64,000 bases of DNA from Pseudomonas sp. Q1-7. Its GTDB lineage: Bacteria > Pseudomonadota > Gammaproteobacteria > Pseudomonadales > Pseudomonadaceae. Shown piece by piece: positions 17,580 to 25,683 of this stretch. Positions within the stretch are counted from its first letter, which is position 1. Each line of letters begins with the position of its first letter. The stretch spans positions 2,992,501 through 3,056,500 of the forward strand of contig NZ_CP116304.1 of assembly GCF_028010285.1 (NCBI RefSeq), written 5' to 3'. The position numbers and the translations under genes are program-made. The notes below the pieces were generated by a model. That model had not been told where the DNA came from. It worked only from the letters and a program-made list of their open reading frames with translations, and searched no databases.

Positions 17580-18929
17580 TCAGGTCGCGTCGGCGTGGCT
17601 GACCAGGCCCTTGATGATCACCGCCGTGGTGGCGATGGCGGCGGGCACCACCAGCGCCGTCAGCACCTGTTCGAAGTTCCAGCCCAGGCCCAGCAAGGTC
17701 GCGCCGATCCAGGCGCCGAGGATGGCGCCGAAACGGCCGATGCCGAGCATCCAGGACACTCCGGTGGCGCGGCCCAGGGTCGGGTAGAAACGCGCCGCCA
17801 GGGACGGCATGGCCGATTGCGCGCCGTTGACGCACATACCGGCCAGCAGCACCAGGGTGGCCAGCAGCGTCACCTCGCCCAGGCTCTGGCCCACGCAGTA
17901 GGCGAACACGCCGGCCAGCAGGTAGAAAATGCCGATCACCTTGTGCGGGTTGAAGCGGTCCATCGCCCAGCCCACGCCGACGGCGCTGAGCACGCCGCCG
18001 AACTGGAACAGCGCGCCGATGAAGGCCGCCTGCTCCAGGCTGGCGCCGCTGTCGCGCATCAGGGTCGGCAGCCAGCTGGTGAGCAGATAGACGATCACCA
18101 GCCCCATGAAGTAGGTGAGCCAGAGCAGCAGGGTGCCGGCGCTGTAGGTGCCGGAGAAGATCACCCGGAAAACACTGCCCCCCTGGGCGGTCTTCTGCTC
18201 CGGCACGCTGAATCCGCTGGCCACCGCCACCTCGGCCGGCGCGATGGGCGACAGCGCCTTGCGCACCTTGTCCGCGCCCTTGTTGCGCACCACCAGGAAG
18301 CGGGCGGATTCCGGCAGCCAGAGCAGCAGCACCACGGCAAGCGCCAGGGGCAGCAGACCGCCGAGCAACAGCAGACTGTGCCAGCCATAGGCCGGGATCA
18401 GCGCGGCGGAGACGAAGCCGCCGGAAGCCATGCCGAGGTTGAAGCCGCAGAACATGCTGGTCACCAGCAGCGACTTGAGGCGTTCCGGGGTGTACTCGGA
18501 AAGCAGCGTGGTGGCGTTCGGCATCGCGGCGCCCAGACCGAGACCGGTAAGGAAGCGCAGCACCAGCAGTTGTTCGAGGTTGGCGCTGAATGCGGAGACC
18601 AGACTGAACAGCCCGAACAGGAATACCGCCGTCACCAGGACGACCTTGCGCCCGAAGCGGTCAGCGATGGGCCCGGAGCCGAGGGCGCCGAAGACCATGC
18701 CGATCAGCGCGGCGCTCATCACCGGGCCGAGGCTGGCGCGGTCGATGCCCCAGTCCTGGGTCAGCGCCGGGGCGATGAAACCCATGGCGGCAGTATCCAG
18801 GCCGTCGAGGAAGACAATGAGGAAACACAGCAGCACGATGCGCCATTGGTAGGCGGACAGTGGCTGGGCGTTGATGAAGGATTGGACATCGAGACTGCCC
18901 GTGGCGGGCAGATGGGCTGGGCTGGTCAT
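17580..18929 (-). CDS. pcaK: 4-Hydroxybenzoate/protocatechuate transporter PcaK (MFS, AAHS family)
   Basis: A 449-residue 12-helix transporter. It shows the PcaK hallmark FLDGLDTAAMGFIAPAL in helix 1, GPIADRFGRK in loop 2-3, and LGAAMPNATTLLSEYTPER. Similarity to known Pseudomonas PcaK is very strong throughout, including the SHADAT C-terminus. PcaK imports 4-hydroxybenzoate and protocatechuate and also acts in chemotaxis to them. ATG 18929 has AGGAA ahead. The upstream region carries PcaR-like GTTCGAT sites. Confidence 0.92.
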   Translation of the reverse strand: MTSPAHLPATGSLDVQSFINAQPLSAYQWRIVLLCFLIVFLDGLDTAAMGFIAPALTQDWGIDRASLGPVMSAALIGMVFGALGSGPIADRFGRKVVLVTAVFLFGLFSLVSAFSANLEQLLVLRFLTGLGLGAAMPNATTLLSEYTPERLKSLLVTSMFCGFNLGMASGGFVSAALIPAYGWHSLLLLGGLLPLALAVVLLLWLPESARFLVVRNKGADKVRKALSPIAPAEVAVASGFSVPEQKTAQGGSVFRVIFSGTYSAGTLLLWLTYFMGLVIVYLLTSWLPTLMRDSGASLEQAAFIGALFQFGGVLSAVGVGWAMDRFNPHKVIGIFYLLAGVFAYCVGQSLGEVTLLATLVLLAGMCVNGAQSAMPSLAARFYPTLGRATGVSWMLGIGRFGAILGAWIGATLLGLGWNFEQVLTALVVPAAIATTAVIIKGLVSHADAT

Positions 18930-19130
18930 GCAAGAATTCCTGCTAATGGTCTTCCTCCGCATGCGGGCCGTTCTCTGCGGCCTCTGACGGGGAAGTCCCG
19001 GGCTGGACAGGAATGAGGCGTCGCCCGGCGCGACAGGCCATTGCCGGGGAAGAGCGCTCATTGTTGTTATGAGCCGCGCCGGCTGGTGGCGCGACTGTGC
19101 AGACCTTACGAAGAGCCGACAGGCGGTTCA

Positions 19131-19164
19131 ATTCGATAATCGGCAAATCGTTCGATAGTCGAAC
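19131..19164 (-). promoter_or_regulatory. PcaR-like operator upstream of pcaK
   Basis: ATTCGATAATCGG at 19131-19143 and the palindrome GTTCGATAGTCGAAC at 19150-19164 match the GTTCGATAATCG type repeats bound by PcaR/PcaU proteins. They lie about 200 bp before the pcaK ATG. Confidence 0.65.
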
Positions 19165-19178
19165 ATTGTTTGCCCGCC

Positions 19179-19877
19179 CTACCCCGGCCTCGGCCCCAGC
19201 ACCAGGGCGAAGCGCCCCGCCCCTTCGTCCACCCGCAGGTCTCGCCAGGCCAGCCCCAGCGCGGCGAACGGCGCCGAGAGTTCCTCCGGGTCGAACGCCC
19301 GCTGGCGGAAGCGAAAGCGCCGGGGCGGCTCGTCGCCCGCCTCGGGCCACAGGTCCAACGTCACCTCGAACCGGCAGGGTTCGCCGGGGCAAGGCCGGTT
19401 GCGGGCCTCGCGCCACCAGCGGCGGCCGCCCAGCAGCAACGCCTGACGGCCGTTGAACTGCGGACTGACCTGGATGGACCGGCGATGGTAGGCATCCAGA
19501 TAAAGGCAGCGCGTGCCATCCGGGCGCAGCGCGGTGACCAGGGAGCGCGCGGCACTGGCCAGGATGCCGTCATCCAGCAGGTAGGCGCTCACCGCGCCGG
19601 CCATGAGAATGCTGTCGAAGCACTGGCGGAACGGCAGCCGGCAGACGTCGGCCTGCACCACGGGAATGCCGGGGAAACGGCGCGCCGCTTCGCGTACCGC
19701 CCCGGGGTCGATGTCCAGCAGCAGCGCGGGCGCCTGCGGCAACTGCGCGATCAGCCCGAAGTAGCTGCCGATCCACAGCGTGTCGCCGAGCCGCGCGGGC
19801 AGCCCGCCGAGGTCGACGAAACGCTGCGAGTGGGCCGCATAGGCGTCGTAGAGCAGGCCCTCAGGGCTGGACGACAT
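19179..19877 (-). CDS. Putative class I SAM-dependent methyltransferase
   Basis: A 232-residue protein with a methyltransferase-like core: a degenerate glycine motif at LWIGSYFGLI (residues 35-44), an acidic strand end ALLLDIDPG (51-59), ADVCRLPF (76-83), and SILMAGAVSAYLLD near motif IV. The first motif lacks the usual GxGxG, so activity is not certain. It is the last gene of a six-gene operon and overlaps the dehydrogenase by 17 bases. In the inferred pathway it could methylate the product, but this is inference. Confidence 0.6.
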   Translation of the reverse strand: MSSSPEGLLYDAYAAHSQRFVDLGGLPARLGDTLWIGSYFGLIAQLPQAPALLLDIDPGAVREAARRFPGIPVVQADVCRLPFRQCFDSILMAGAVSAYLLDDGILASAARSLVTALRPDGTRCLYLDAYHRRSIQVSPQFNGRQALLLGGRRWWREARNRPCPGEPCRFEVTLDLWPEAGDEPPRRFRFRQRAFDPEELSAPFAALGLAWRDLRVDEGAGRFALVLGPRPG

Positions 19878-20823
19878 TGCGGTGGCGGCCGCTGCGCAGG
19901 ATATCCAGCAGCACGCCGGCCGCCTTGCGCCGCAGCTCCGGCAGCGCGGCCTCGGAGTAGAACGCCACGTGGGGCGAGAGGATCACCTCCTCACGGTTGC
20001 AGAAGGCCTCGGGAATCGCTTCCCGTTCGTTCTCGTAGACGTCCAGGCCGACGCCCCGCAGGTGCCCCGCCTCCACCGCGGCGGCCAGGGCGGTGCCGTC
20101 GATCAGCGGGCCACGCGCGGTATTCACCAGGTACTTGCCGTGCAGGCGTTGCAGTTCCCGCGCACCGATGAGATGGCGGGTTTCGTCGTTCAATGGCGTG
20201 TGCAGGCTGACCAGGTCGGAATCGCGCAGCAGGTCATCGAGGTTCTCGCAGCGCTGTACGTTCAGCGATTTTTCGGTACCGCTGCTGATGTAGGGGTCAT
20301 AGAAGCTGACCTGGCAACCGAAGGCCTGGAAGCGCCGTGCCACGGCCATGCCGATGCGGCCGAAACCCACCAGGCCGACGCGCAGTTGCGACAGGCGCGG
20401 CAGCGTGCCCACCTGGCGCCAGTCCCAGCCACCGCCGCTGACCACCGCATGACCGCGCGGCACCCGGCGCAGCAGGCCGAGGGCCAGGGCCAGGGTGTGA
20501 TCAGCCACTTCCTCGGTGCCGTAGTCCGGCACGTTGGCCACCTGCACGCCGTGGCTGACGGCCGCCAGCAGGTCGATGTTGTCGAAGCCCACCGCCGCCC
20601 GCACCACGGCCCGGCACCTGGGCACGTCCTGGAAGAAGGCGCGGTTCAGCGGCACCAGGTGCCAACTGATGAAACCGTCGCAGGCGTACGCCTCGGCGGG
20701 CAGCTCACAGGTGTCCGACACCTGGTAAAGCGTGACTTCGGCGGCGTCGCCGAACACGCTGCGTTCGATGTCGGGATCGGTGACGTAGCAGTTGTGGCGG
20801 GAATCGATGATGCCGATTTTCAT
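19861..20823 (-). CDS. D-2-hydroxyacid dehydrogenase (NAD-dependent, CtBP-like)
   Basis: A 320-residue D-isomer-specific 2-hydroxyacid dehydrogenase. The Rossmann motif GFGRIG is at residues 153-158. Catalytic Arg237 (NTARG), Glu264 (DVYENE) and His285 (SPHVAF) are all present. It interconverts 2-oxoacids and D-2-hydroxyacids. Start and stop overlap both neighbours (4 bases with azlD, 17 with the methyltransferase), so it belongs to the operon. It may remove or use a 2-oxoacid made by the aminotransferase. Confidence 0.85.
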   Translation of the reverse strand: MKIGIIDSRHNCYVTDPDIERSVFGDAAEVTLYQVSDTCELPAEAYACDGFISWHLVPLNRAFFQDVPRCRAVVRAAVGFDNIDLLAAVSHGVQVANVPDYGTEEVADHTLALALGLLRRVPRGHAVVSGGGWDWRQVGTLPRLSQLRVGLVGFGRIGMAVARRFQAFGCQVSFYDPYISSGTEKSLNVQRCENLDDLLRDSDLVSLHTPLNDETRHLIGARELQRLHGKYLVNTARGPLIDGTALAAAVEAGHLRGVGLDVYENEREAIPEAFCNREEVILSPHVAFYSEAALPELRRKAAGVLLDILRSGRHRNVVQP

Positions 20824-21131
20824 ACGAAAGCTCCTGTCAGCCAGCGGATCAGCGCGCAGCAGGCCGTGCCCGCGGCCACGCCGACCAGTACGTTGCGAAA
20901 GCGCCAGACCAGCGCGAGGGTCAACAGCGCGCTGATCCAGATGGAGGGATCGCCCTCCACCAGCCGCGGGCTGATAAGGGCGGCGAGGATGGCCGCCGGC
21001 AGGTTCTGCAGGAAGCGCTGGCCGAAGCCGTCAAGGGCTTCGCCGCTGACCGGCAGCAGCAGCGGCAGCGTGCGGGTCAGCCAGGTGGCCAGGGCCATGC
21101 CGAGGATGGCGAGGAGTTCGAGCGACGTCAT
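20820..21131 (-). CDS. azlD: AzlD-family branched-chain amino-acid exporter small subunit
   Basis: A 103-residue membrane protein with about four helices. The AzlD motif WLTRTLPLLLPVSG is at residues 17-30, and LQNLPAAILAALISP follows. AzlC and AzlD together export branched-chain or modified amino acids. It overlaps azlC by ATGA and the dehydrogenase by ATGA, so it is translationally coupled on both sides. Confidence 0.85.
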   Translation of the reverse strand: MTSLELLAILGMALATWLTRTLPLLLPVSGEALDGFGQRFLQNLPAAILAALISPRLVEGDPSIWISALLTLALVWRFRNVLVGVAAGTACCALIRWLTGAFV

Positions 21132-21835
21132 GCGGCACCTCGTGACAGTTGCGGGAGAGGCAGTGCGGCGACCACGGCGCTGGCGACCACGGCGGCGATC
21201 ACCACCGAGGCGTCACCCAGGCCAGGCAGGTGCATCACCGCCGTGGCGATGGCGCCGGACAGCAGCCAGGTGCCGAAGTCCATCAGGTGGCGCCAGAGCA
21301 GCACCATCAGCGACAGGAACATCGCAATGAAGGTGAAATCCAGGCCGAAGGCGTCCGGGTCGGGGATGCGGCTGCCCACCAGGGTGCCGATCACCGATCC
21401 GCCGACCCAGCCGGCGTAGATCAGCAGGCCGGCCTGGACGAAGTAGCGCAGCGAGGGCTGGGCCTGCTTGAAGCGGTGTTCGGCCAGGGCCCAGGTTTCG
21501 TCGATCAGCAGCAGGGCGAAGGACGGCAGCAGGCGGCTGCGCGATTCCCGCAGGAAGGCGCGGCGCAGCGACAGGCTCATCAGCAGGTGGCGCAGGTTCA
21601 CCAGCAAGGTGGTGAGGACGATGCCCACCACCGGCAGGTGCCCCGGCTGCCACTGTTCGATGGCGACGAACTGCGAGGCACCGGCGAACACCAGCAGGCT
21701 CATCAGCGCGGTGGCGAAGGTGGTCAGCCCGGCCTTGCTGGCCAGCACACCGAACACCAGGCCGAACATGAAGCCGCTGACGATGATGGGTGCGGCGTCG
21801 GTGAAGGCATCGCGGAAGGTCAGGACAGGTTTCAT
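21128..21835 (-). CDS. azlC: AzlC-family amino-acid exporter large subunit
   Basis: A 235-residue membrane protein. It has the AzlC features SGFMFGLVFGVLASKAGL, VFAGASQFVAIEQW and LTTLLVNLRHLLMSLSLR. It partners AzlD in amino-acid efflux (known for 4-azaleucine resistance and branched-chain export). ATG 21835 overlaps the aminotransferase stop. Its place beside an aminomutase and an aminotransferase suggests export of a modified amino acid made by the operon. Confidence 0.88.
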   Translation of the reverse strand: MKPVLTFRDAFTDAAPIIVSGFMFGLVFGVLASKAGLTTFATALMSLLVFAGASQFVAIEQWQPGHLPVVGIVLTTLLVNLRHLLMSLSLRRAFLRESRSRLLPSFALLLIDETWALAEHRFKQAQPSLRYFVQAGLLIYAGWVGGSVIGTLVGSRIPDPDAFGLDFTFIAMFLSLMVLLWRHLMDFGTWLLSGAIATAVMHLPGLGDASVVIAAVVASAVVAALPLPQLSRGAA

Positions 21836-22932
21836 GGCAATACCTCGCGCAGTCGTTCGAGAAAGCCCGAGGTGATGCTGGCCTGGCACAGGGTGACGCG
21901 GATCAGGTGCTGGAACGCCCTGTGCTGCGGGCGATGCACGGCAATTCCCGCCTCCAGCAGGCGGGCCTGCACGCGTTCGGCCGACTCGTTGGTGGGCAGC
22001 TCGAACGAGACGAAGTTGGTGCCCGACTGCAACGGGCGCTGGCCGAGGGTGCGCAAGTGCTCGGAAAAGCGCAGGCGCAGTTCGGCATTGCGCTCGATGA
22101 TCGCCGGGCCGTTATTGGCATCGTCCAGGGCCAGCAGCGCGGCGTACTGGACCAGCCCGCCGAGGGCGTAGTGCACCTTGCTCCGTTCCAGGATATCGAG
22201 CAGCGGCCGCTCGGCCAGCGCATAGCCGATGCGCAGTCCGGCCAGGCCATGGGACTTGGACATCGAGCGGATGCGCACGCAACGGGGCAACGGCCTGGCG
22301 CTGCCTTCGCCAAGGGCCGGACAGAAGTCCAGGTAGGCCTCGTCCAGCAGCAGCAGGCAGCCTTCCGGCAATTGCTCGATGAAACGTTGCACCTCGTCGT
22401 GGGCGCTCCAGGAACCGGTGGGGTTGTCTGGATTGGCCAGGTACACCAGCCGTGCCTGGGCGCTCCGCGCGCGCTCGGCGAGGAGCACGAGGTCCACCCG
22501 CGGCCCTTCGATGCCATAGCGGTACGGCACTTCCACCAGGTGGCAGGCGTTGGCACGGGCGAAATAGCCGAAGGTCGGGTAGGTGCCGGCGCTGCACACC
22601 ACGGTATCGCCGGGACGACACAGGGCCTGGACGCAGAGACCGATCACCGCGTCGGCACCGGCGTCCAGGCTCAGGTGCTCCGGGTCGAAGCCGTAGTACT
22701 GGGCCAGGGCCTGGCGCAACTCCCAGGCCCCCGGATCACCGTACAGGCGCGCGCGCTGGCAGAAGGCATCGCCGAAGGTTTCGCGCAGGCGGGTCAGGGG
22801 TGCGTCGAGACTCTCGTTGCCCCCCAGGCGCAACTGCACGCGCTTGCCGGTACGCCGCTCCAGTGCGGCCACGCCCGGGAACGGATTGGGGTTGTCCTTG
22901 CCTGGCGCAAAGGAAGAACCGCTCGACTGCAT
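21832..22932 (-). CDS. HisC-like PLP-dependent aminotransferase (fold type I)
   Basis: A 366-residue class I/II aminotransferase of the histidinol-phosphate aminotransferase type. NPDNPTG is at residues 168-174 and DEAYLDF begins at 197. The PLP-binding Lys226 lies in SMSKSHGLAGLRIGY. AGGAGGAG in front of ATG 22932 is an unusually strong ribosome-binding site. No his genes are nearby, so a role in histidine synthesis is unlikely. With the upstream radical SAM aminomutase homologue it probably handles an unusual amino acid. Confidence 0.85.
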   Translation of the reverse strand: MQSSGSSFAPGKDNPNPFPGVAALERRTGKRVQLRLGGNESLDAPLTRLRETFGDAFCQRARLYGDPGAWELRQALAQYYGFDPEHLSLDAGADAVIGLCVQALCRPGDTVVCSAGTYPTFGYFARANACHLVEVPYRYGIEGPRVDLVLLAERARSAQARLVYLANPDNPTGSWSAHDEVQRFIEQLPEGCLLLLDEAYLDFCPALGEGSARPLPRCVRIRSMSKSHGLAGLRIGYALAERPLLDILERSKVHYALGGLVQYAALLALDDANNGPAIIERNAELRLRFSEHLRTLGQRPLQSGTNFVSFELPTNESAERVQARLLEAGIAVHRPQHRAFQHLIRVTLCQASITSGFLERLREVLP

Positions 22933-22952
22933 GGTGGTCTCCTCCTGCGGGC

Positions 22953-24137
22953 TCATTCCGGGAACGTGCACGGCTGGCCCTTCCAGTTGATGAAGTGGAG
23001 AAACTCTCCGTGGGGCCCCTGGTCCAGCATCGGGCGCTGGCCGACCAGGTCCAGCGGCACGGTGAACTTGCCGGTCTTGTGCGGCAGTACGTACTCCGGC
23101 ACGGCGATGTTCGACAGCCGGCGCTTCATCCTCGCCACCAGGGCCACGGCTGCGCTGATGTCGGTGCGGTAGTTCGCCGAACCCGGCGAGAACGGCATGA
23201 AGTGGTAGAGGTAATGCGGCTGCACGCCCATCCGGTAGAGGCTCAGGCACAGCTCGGAAAGGGTCTCGTAGTCGTCGTTGATGCCGCGCAGCAGCGGGAT
23301 GTTGGCAAACAGGATCGGGCAGGCGCCCTGCAGGCGCCTCACCGCCATGCGGAAGTCGCGGGTCAGTTCCCGTGGATGGGCGACGTGCAGGCCGACGGTG
23401 TTGACCTCGTGGCGCGCCAGCACTTCCACCAGTTCGCCGGTGATGCGATAGGGGTTGAAGGTCAGCGCGCGGGTGTGGATGCGGATGATCAGCTCCGGGC
23501 GCAGTCCCCGCAGGTCGCCGAGGTAACGGTCGAGGTGGGCGTCGGAATGCATGAGCGGTTCACCGCCGCTGAGGATCACTTCGTCCAGCTCGCGGTGGCT
23601 GCGGATGTAGGCCAGGGTGTCGAGCCAGTCCTGGCGACGCAGGCTGCCCTTGTCGGTGTGTTTCTCCAGGGTGCGCAGCGCTTCGTAGCAGAACTGGCAG
23701 TAGGCGTGGCAGGCATTGGCCATGCGCAGGATCACGCGGTTGTCGTACTTGTGCTGGCAGATCGGCGTGACCATCTCGTCCGGCAGCTCCCAGTTCTCCG
23801 ACTCTCCGTCGTAGGCGAGCGCGACGGCCGCTTCCGTGGCCTGCCAGTCGGGCACCAGTTGGCGCCAGATGGGGTCGCTGGCCAGCGGGCGATCGGCCTC
23901 GTCCCGGTGGATCAGGCTGGCCGTGTAGGGCGTGATGCCCAGCTTGCGTTCGGCCAGGTGGTGGCGAACGCGCTCGGCCAGGTCGCCGTTGGCCAGGCCG
24001 GGAAATGATTGCAGCAGGTCATCCAGGCTGGTCAGCGCGTTGCGCTGTTGCCAACGCCAGTCGGACCAGCGGTCGGTGCCATCGACGACTTCGACGGGGA
24101 TCGTTCCAGACAGGGCTTGGGTAGCGGAAAGCGTCAT
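22953..24137 (-). CDS. KamA-family radical SAM aminomutase homologue
   Basis: A 394-residue member of the lysine 2,3-aminomutase family. The radical SAM cluster ligands are Cys143, Cys147 and Cys150 (CHAYCQFC). SGGEPL at 190-195 is the SAM-binding stretch. Lys357 (TGKFTVPL) aligns with the PLP lysine of KamA. The two aspartates that bind the lysine side-chain amine in KamA align with non-acidic residues (FMPFS near 313-317 and VLPHK near 350-354), so the substrate is probably not lysine. It is the first gene of the six-gene operon, 20 bp before the aminotransferase, and divergent from a MocR regulator. Confidence 0.82.
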   Translation of the reverse strand: MTLSATQALSGTIPVEVVDGTDRWSDWRWQQRNALTSLDDLLQSFPGLANGDLAERVRHHLAERKLGITPYTASLIHRDEADRPLASDPIWRQLVPDWQATEAAVALAYDGESENWELPDEMVTPICQHKYDNRVILRMANACHAYCQFCYEALRTLEKHTDKGSLRRQDWLDTLAYIRSHRELDEVILSGGEPLMHSDAHLDRYLGDLRGLRPELIIRIHTRALTFNPYRITGELVEVLARHEVNTVGLHVAHPRELTRDFRMAVRRLQGACPILFANIPLLRGINDDYETLSELCLSLYRMGVQPHYLYHFMPFSPGSANYRTDISAAVALVARMKRRLSNIAVPEYVLPHKTGKFTVPLDLVGQRPMLDQGPHGEFLHFINWKGQPCTFPE

Positions 24138-24226
24138 CCTGGAGCACTCCTGAACAAGGTGGATTGGGCCCGTTCAGGATGTGGGAACGTCGCTTCACTT
24201 GAAAAAACAGCGGGCTATCGACAACA

Positions 24227-24257
24227 CTCACTGTTATGCATTTTGTCTAACAGTTGA
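24227..24257. promoter_or_regulatory. Inverted repeat in the MocR/aminomutase divergent promoter
   Basis: CTCACTGTTA, 11 bases, TAACAGTTGAG: the inner 7-bp arms ACTGTTA (24230-24236) and TAACAGT (24248-24254) are perfect inverted copies. It lies 20 bp upstream of the MocR start and is the best operator candidate for the divergent pair. Confidence 0.5.
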
Positions 24258-24276
24258 GATAAGGACTCGGGAAGCG

Positions 24277-25668
24277 ATGGATATCGTCCTGGATGCCGAC
24301 GATGAGGTTCCACTGATCGAACAGGTCTTCCGCTGTATCAGCGATGCCATCCGCGCCGGCACGCTCAAGCCCGGTCAACAATTGCCCTCCATTCGCCGCC
24401 TGGCCAGCCAGGAGCGGTTGACCTTCCACATTGTCGTCGGTGCCTACGAACGCCTGCAGAGCTACGGGCTGATCAGCGCCCAGCCCGGACGCGGCTATTT
24501 CGTCTGCGCCATGCCGAACCTGCCCAGCGTGCAGCCCCAGCCTGCCGCGCCGGTGCCCGAGACGAGCCGGCTGGCCGCATTCTGGAACATGTTCCATGGC
24601 GACGACCGCTGCATGAAGGTCGGCTGCGGCTGGCTGCCCCCGGCCTGGCGCGATACCAAGGAGCTGGCCCGGCATGTGCGCCGCACCGCCAATTTCGGCC
24701 ACAGTTCGCTGGTGGAATATGGCGATCCCGGCGGCTACCTGCCGCTGCGCCAGCACCTGGTGCGCCACTTGGGCAAGCGCCTGCAGGTCGCTCTGTCGCC
24801 GTCCCAGTTGCTGACCACCCTGGGCGCCACCCAGGCGCTCGACCTGCTGATCCGCCACATCGTGCAACCGGGCGACCGTGTGCTGGTGGACGACCCCTGC
24901 AACAGCACCCTGGTGCAGTTGATCAAGATGCGCGGGGCGCAGGTGGTGGGCATTCCCCGGCGCCAGGACGGCCCCGACCTGCAGGCCTTCGAGGCGGCCG
25001 TCAGCCAGTCGCGTGTCCGCGCCTTCTTCATCAACACCCAGTTGCACAACCCTACCGGCACTTCGCTCAGTCCTCAGTGCGCGTTCCGCCTGCTGCAACT
25101 GGCCCACGCCCACGATGTGGTGCTGGTGGAGGACGACGTCTACGGCGACTTCTGCCAGGAAGGCAGCCGCCTGGTGTCGCTCGACGGGCTGCGCAAGGTG
25201 ATCTACATCGGCAGCTTCTCCAAGACCCTGTCGGCCAACCTGCGCGTCGGCTACCTGCTGGCGCCGGCGCCCCTGGTGGCGGAACTGGCCGACCTGAAGC
25301 TGCTGACCAGCGTGTCGGTGCCGATCTTCTTCGAACGCTTCCTCAGCGCCATGCTCGCCGACGGCACCTACGCGCGCCACCTCGACGCGGTGCGGCGCCG
25401 CCTGCAAAGCGCCCAGGCGGACGTGCAGGACAGTTTCCAGCGTTGGGGCTGGGAGATGTTCCACCGTCCTGCCGAAGGCATGTTCCTCTGGGTGCGCCAC
25501 CCCGCGATCCAGAACCAGGCACCGTTCATCGAGCGCGCCTTCGCCCAGGACATCCTCCTCGCCCCGGGGGCGCTGTTCAGCGCCAGCGGCAGCGACAGCC
25601 CCTGGTTCCGCATCAATGTCGGGCACCTCGACCCGGCCAAGGCCGAAGGACTGTTCGCCGGGGTCTGA
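24277..25668 (+). CDS. MocR-type regulator (GntR helix-turn-helix fused to aminotransferase domain)
   Basis: A 463-residue fusion protein. The N-terminal GntR winged helix (residues 10-75: QQLPSIRRLASQERLTF, AYERLQSYGLI) is joined to a fold type I aminotransferase domain with LHNPTGT (256-262), VEDDVYGDF and PLP Lys316 (SFSKTLSANLRVGY). MocR proteins sense PLP or a PLP-bound amino acid. Its divergent position suggests control of the aminomutase operon. ATG 24277 puts the helix-turn-helix at the usual place; the earlier in-frame start would add unrelated residues across the operator. Confidence 0.88.
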   Translation: MDIVLDADDEVPLIEQVFRCISDAIRAGTLKPGQQLPSIRRLASQERLTFHIVVGAYERLQSYGLISAQPGRGYFVCAMPNLPSVQPQPAAPVPETSRLAAFWNMFHGDDRCMKVGCGWLPPAWRDTKELARHVRRTANFGHSSLVEYGDPGGYLPLRQHLVRHLGKRLQVALSPSQLLTTLGATQALDLLIRHIVQPGDRVLVDDPCNSTLVQLIKMRGAQVVGIPRRQDGPDLQAFEAAVSQSRVRAFFINTQLHNPTGTSLSPQCAFRLLQLAHAHDVVLVEDDVYGDFCQEGSRLVSLDGLRKVIYIGSFSKTLSANLRVGYLLAPAPLVAELADLKLLTSVSVPIFFERFLSAMLADGTYARHLDAVRRRLQSAQADVQDSFQRWGWEMFHRPAEGMFLWVRHPAIQNQAPFIERAFAQDILLAPGALFSASGSDSPWFRINVGHLDPAKAEGLFAGV

Positions 25669-25683
25669 CGGGGCGTCCGCGGC

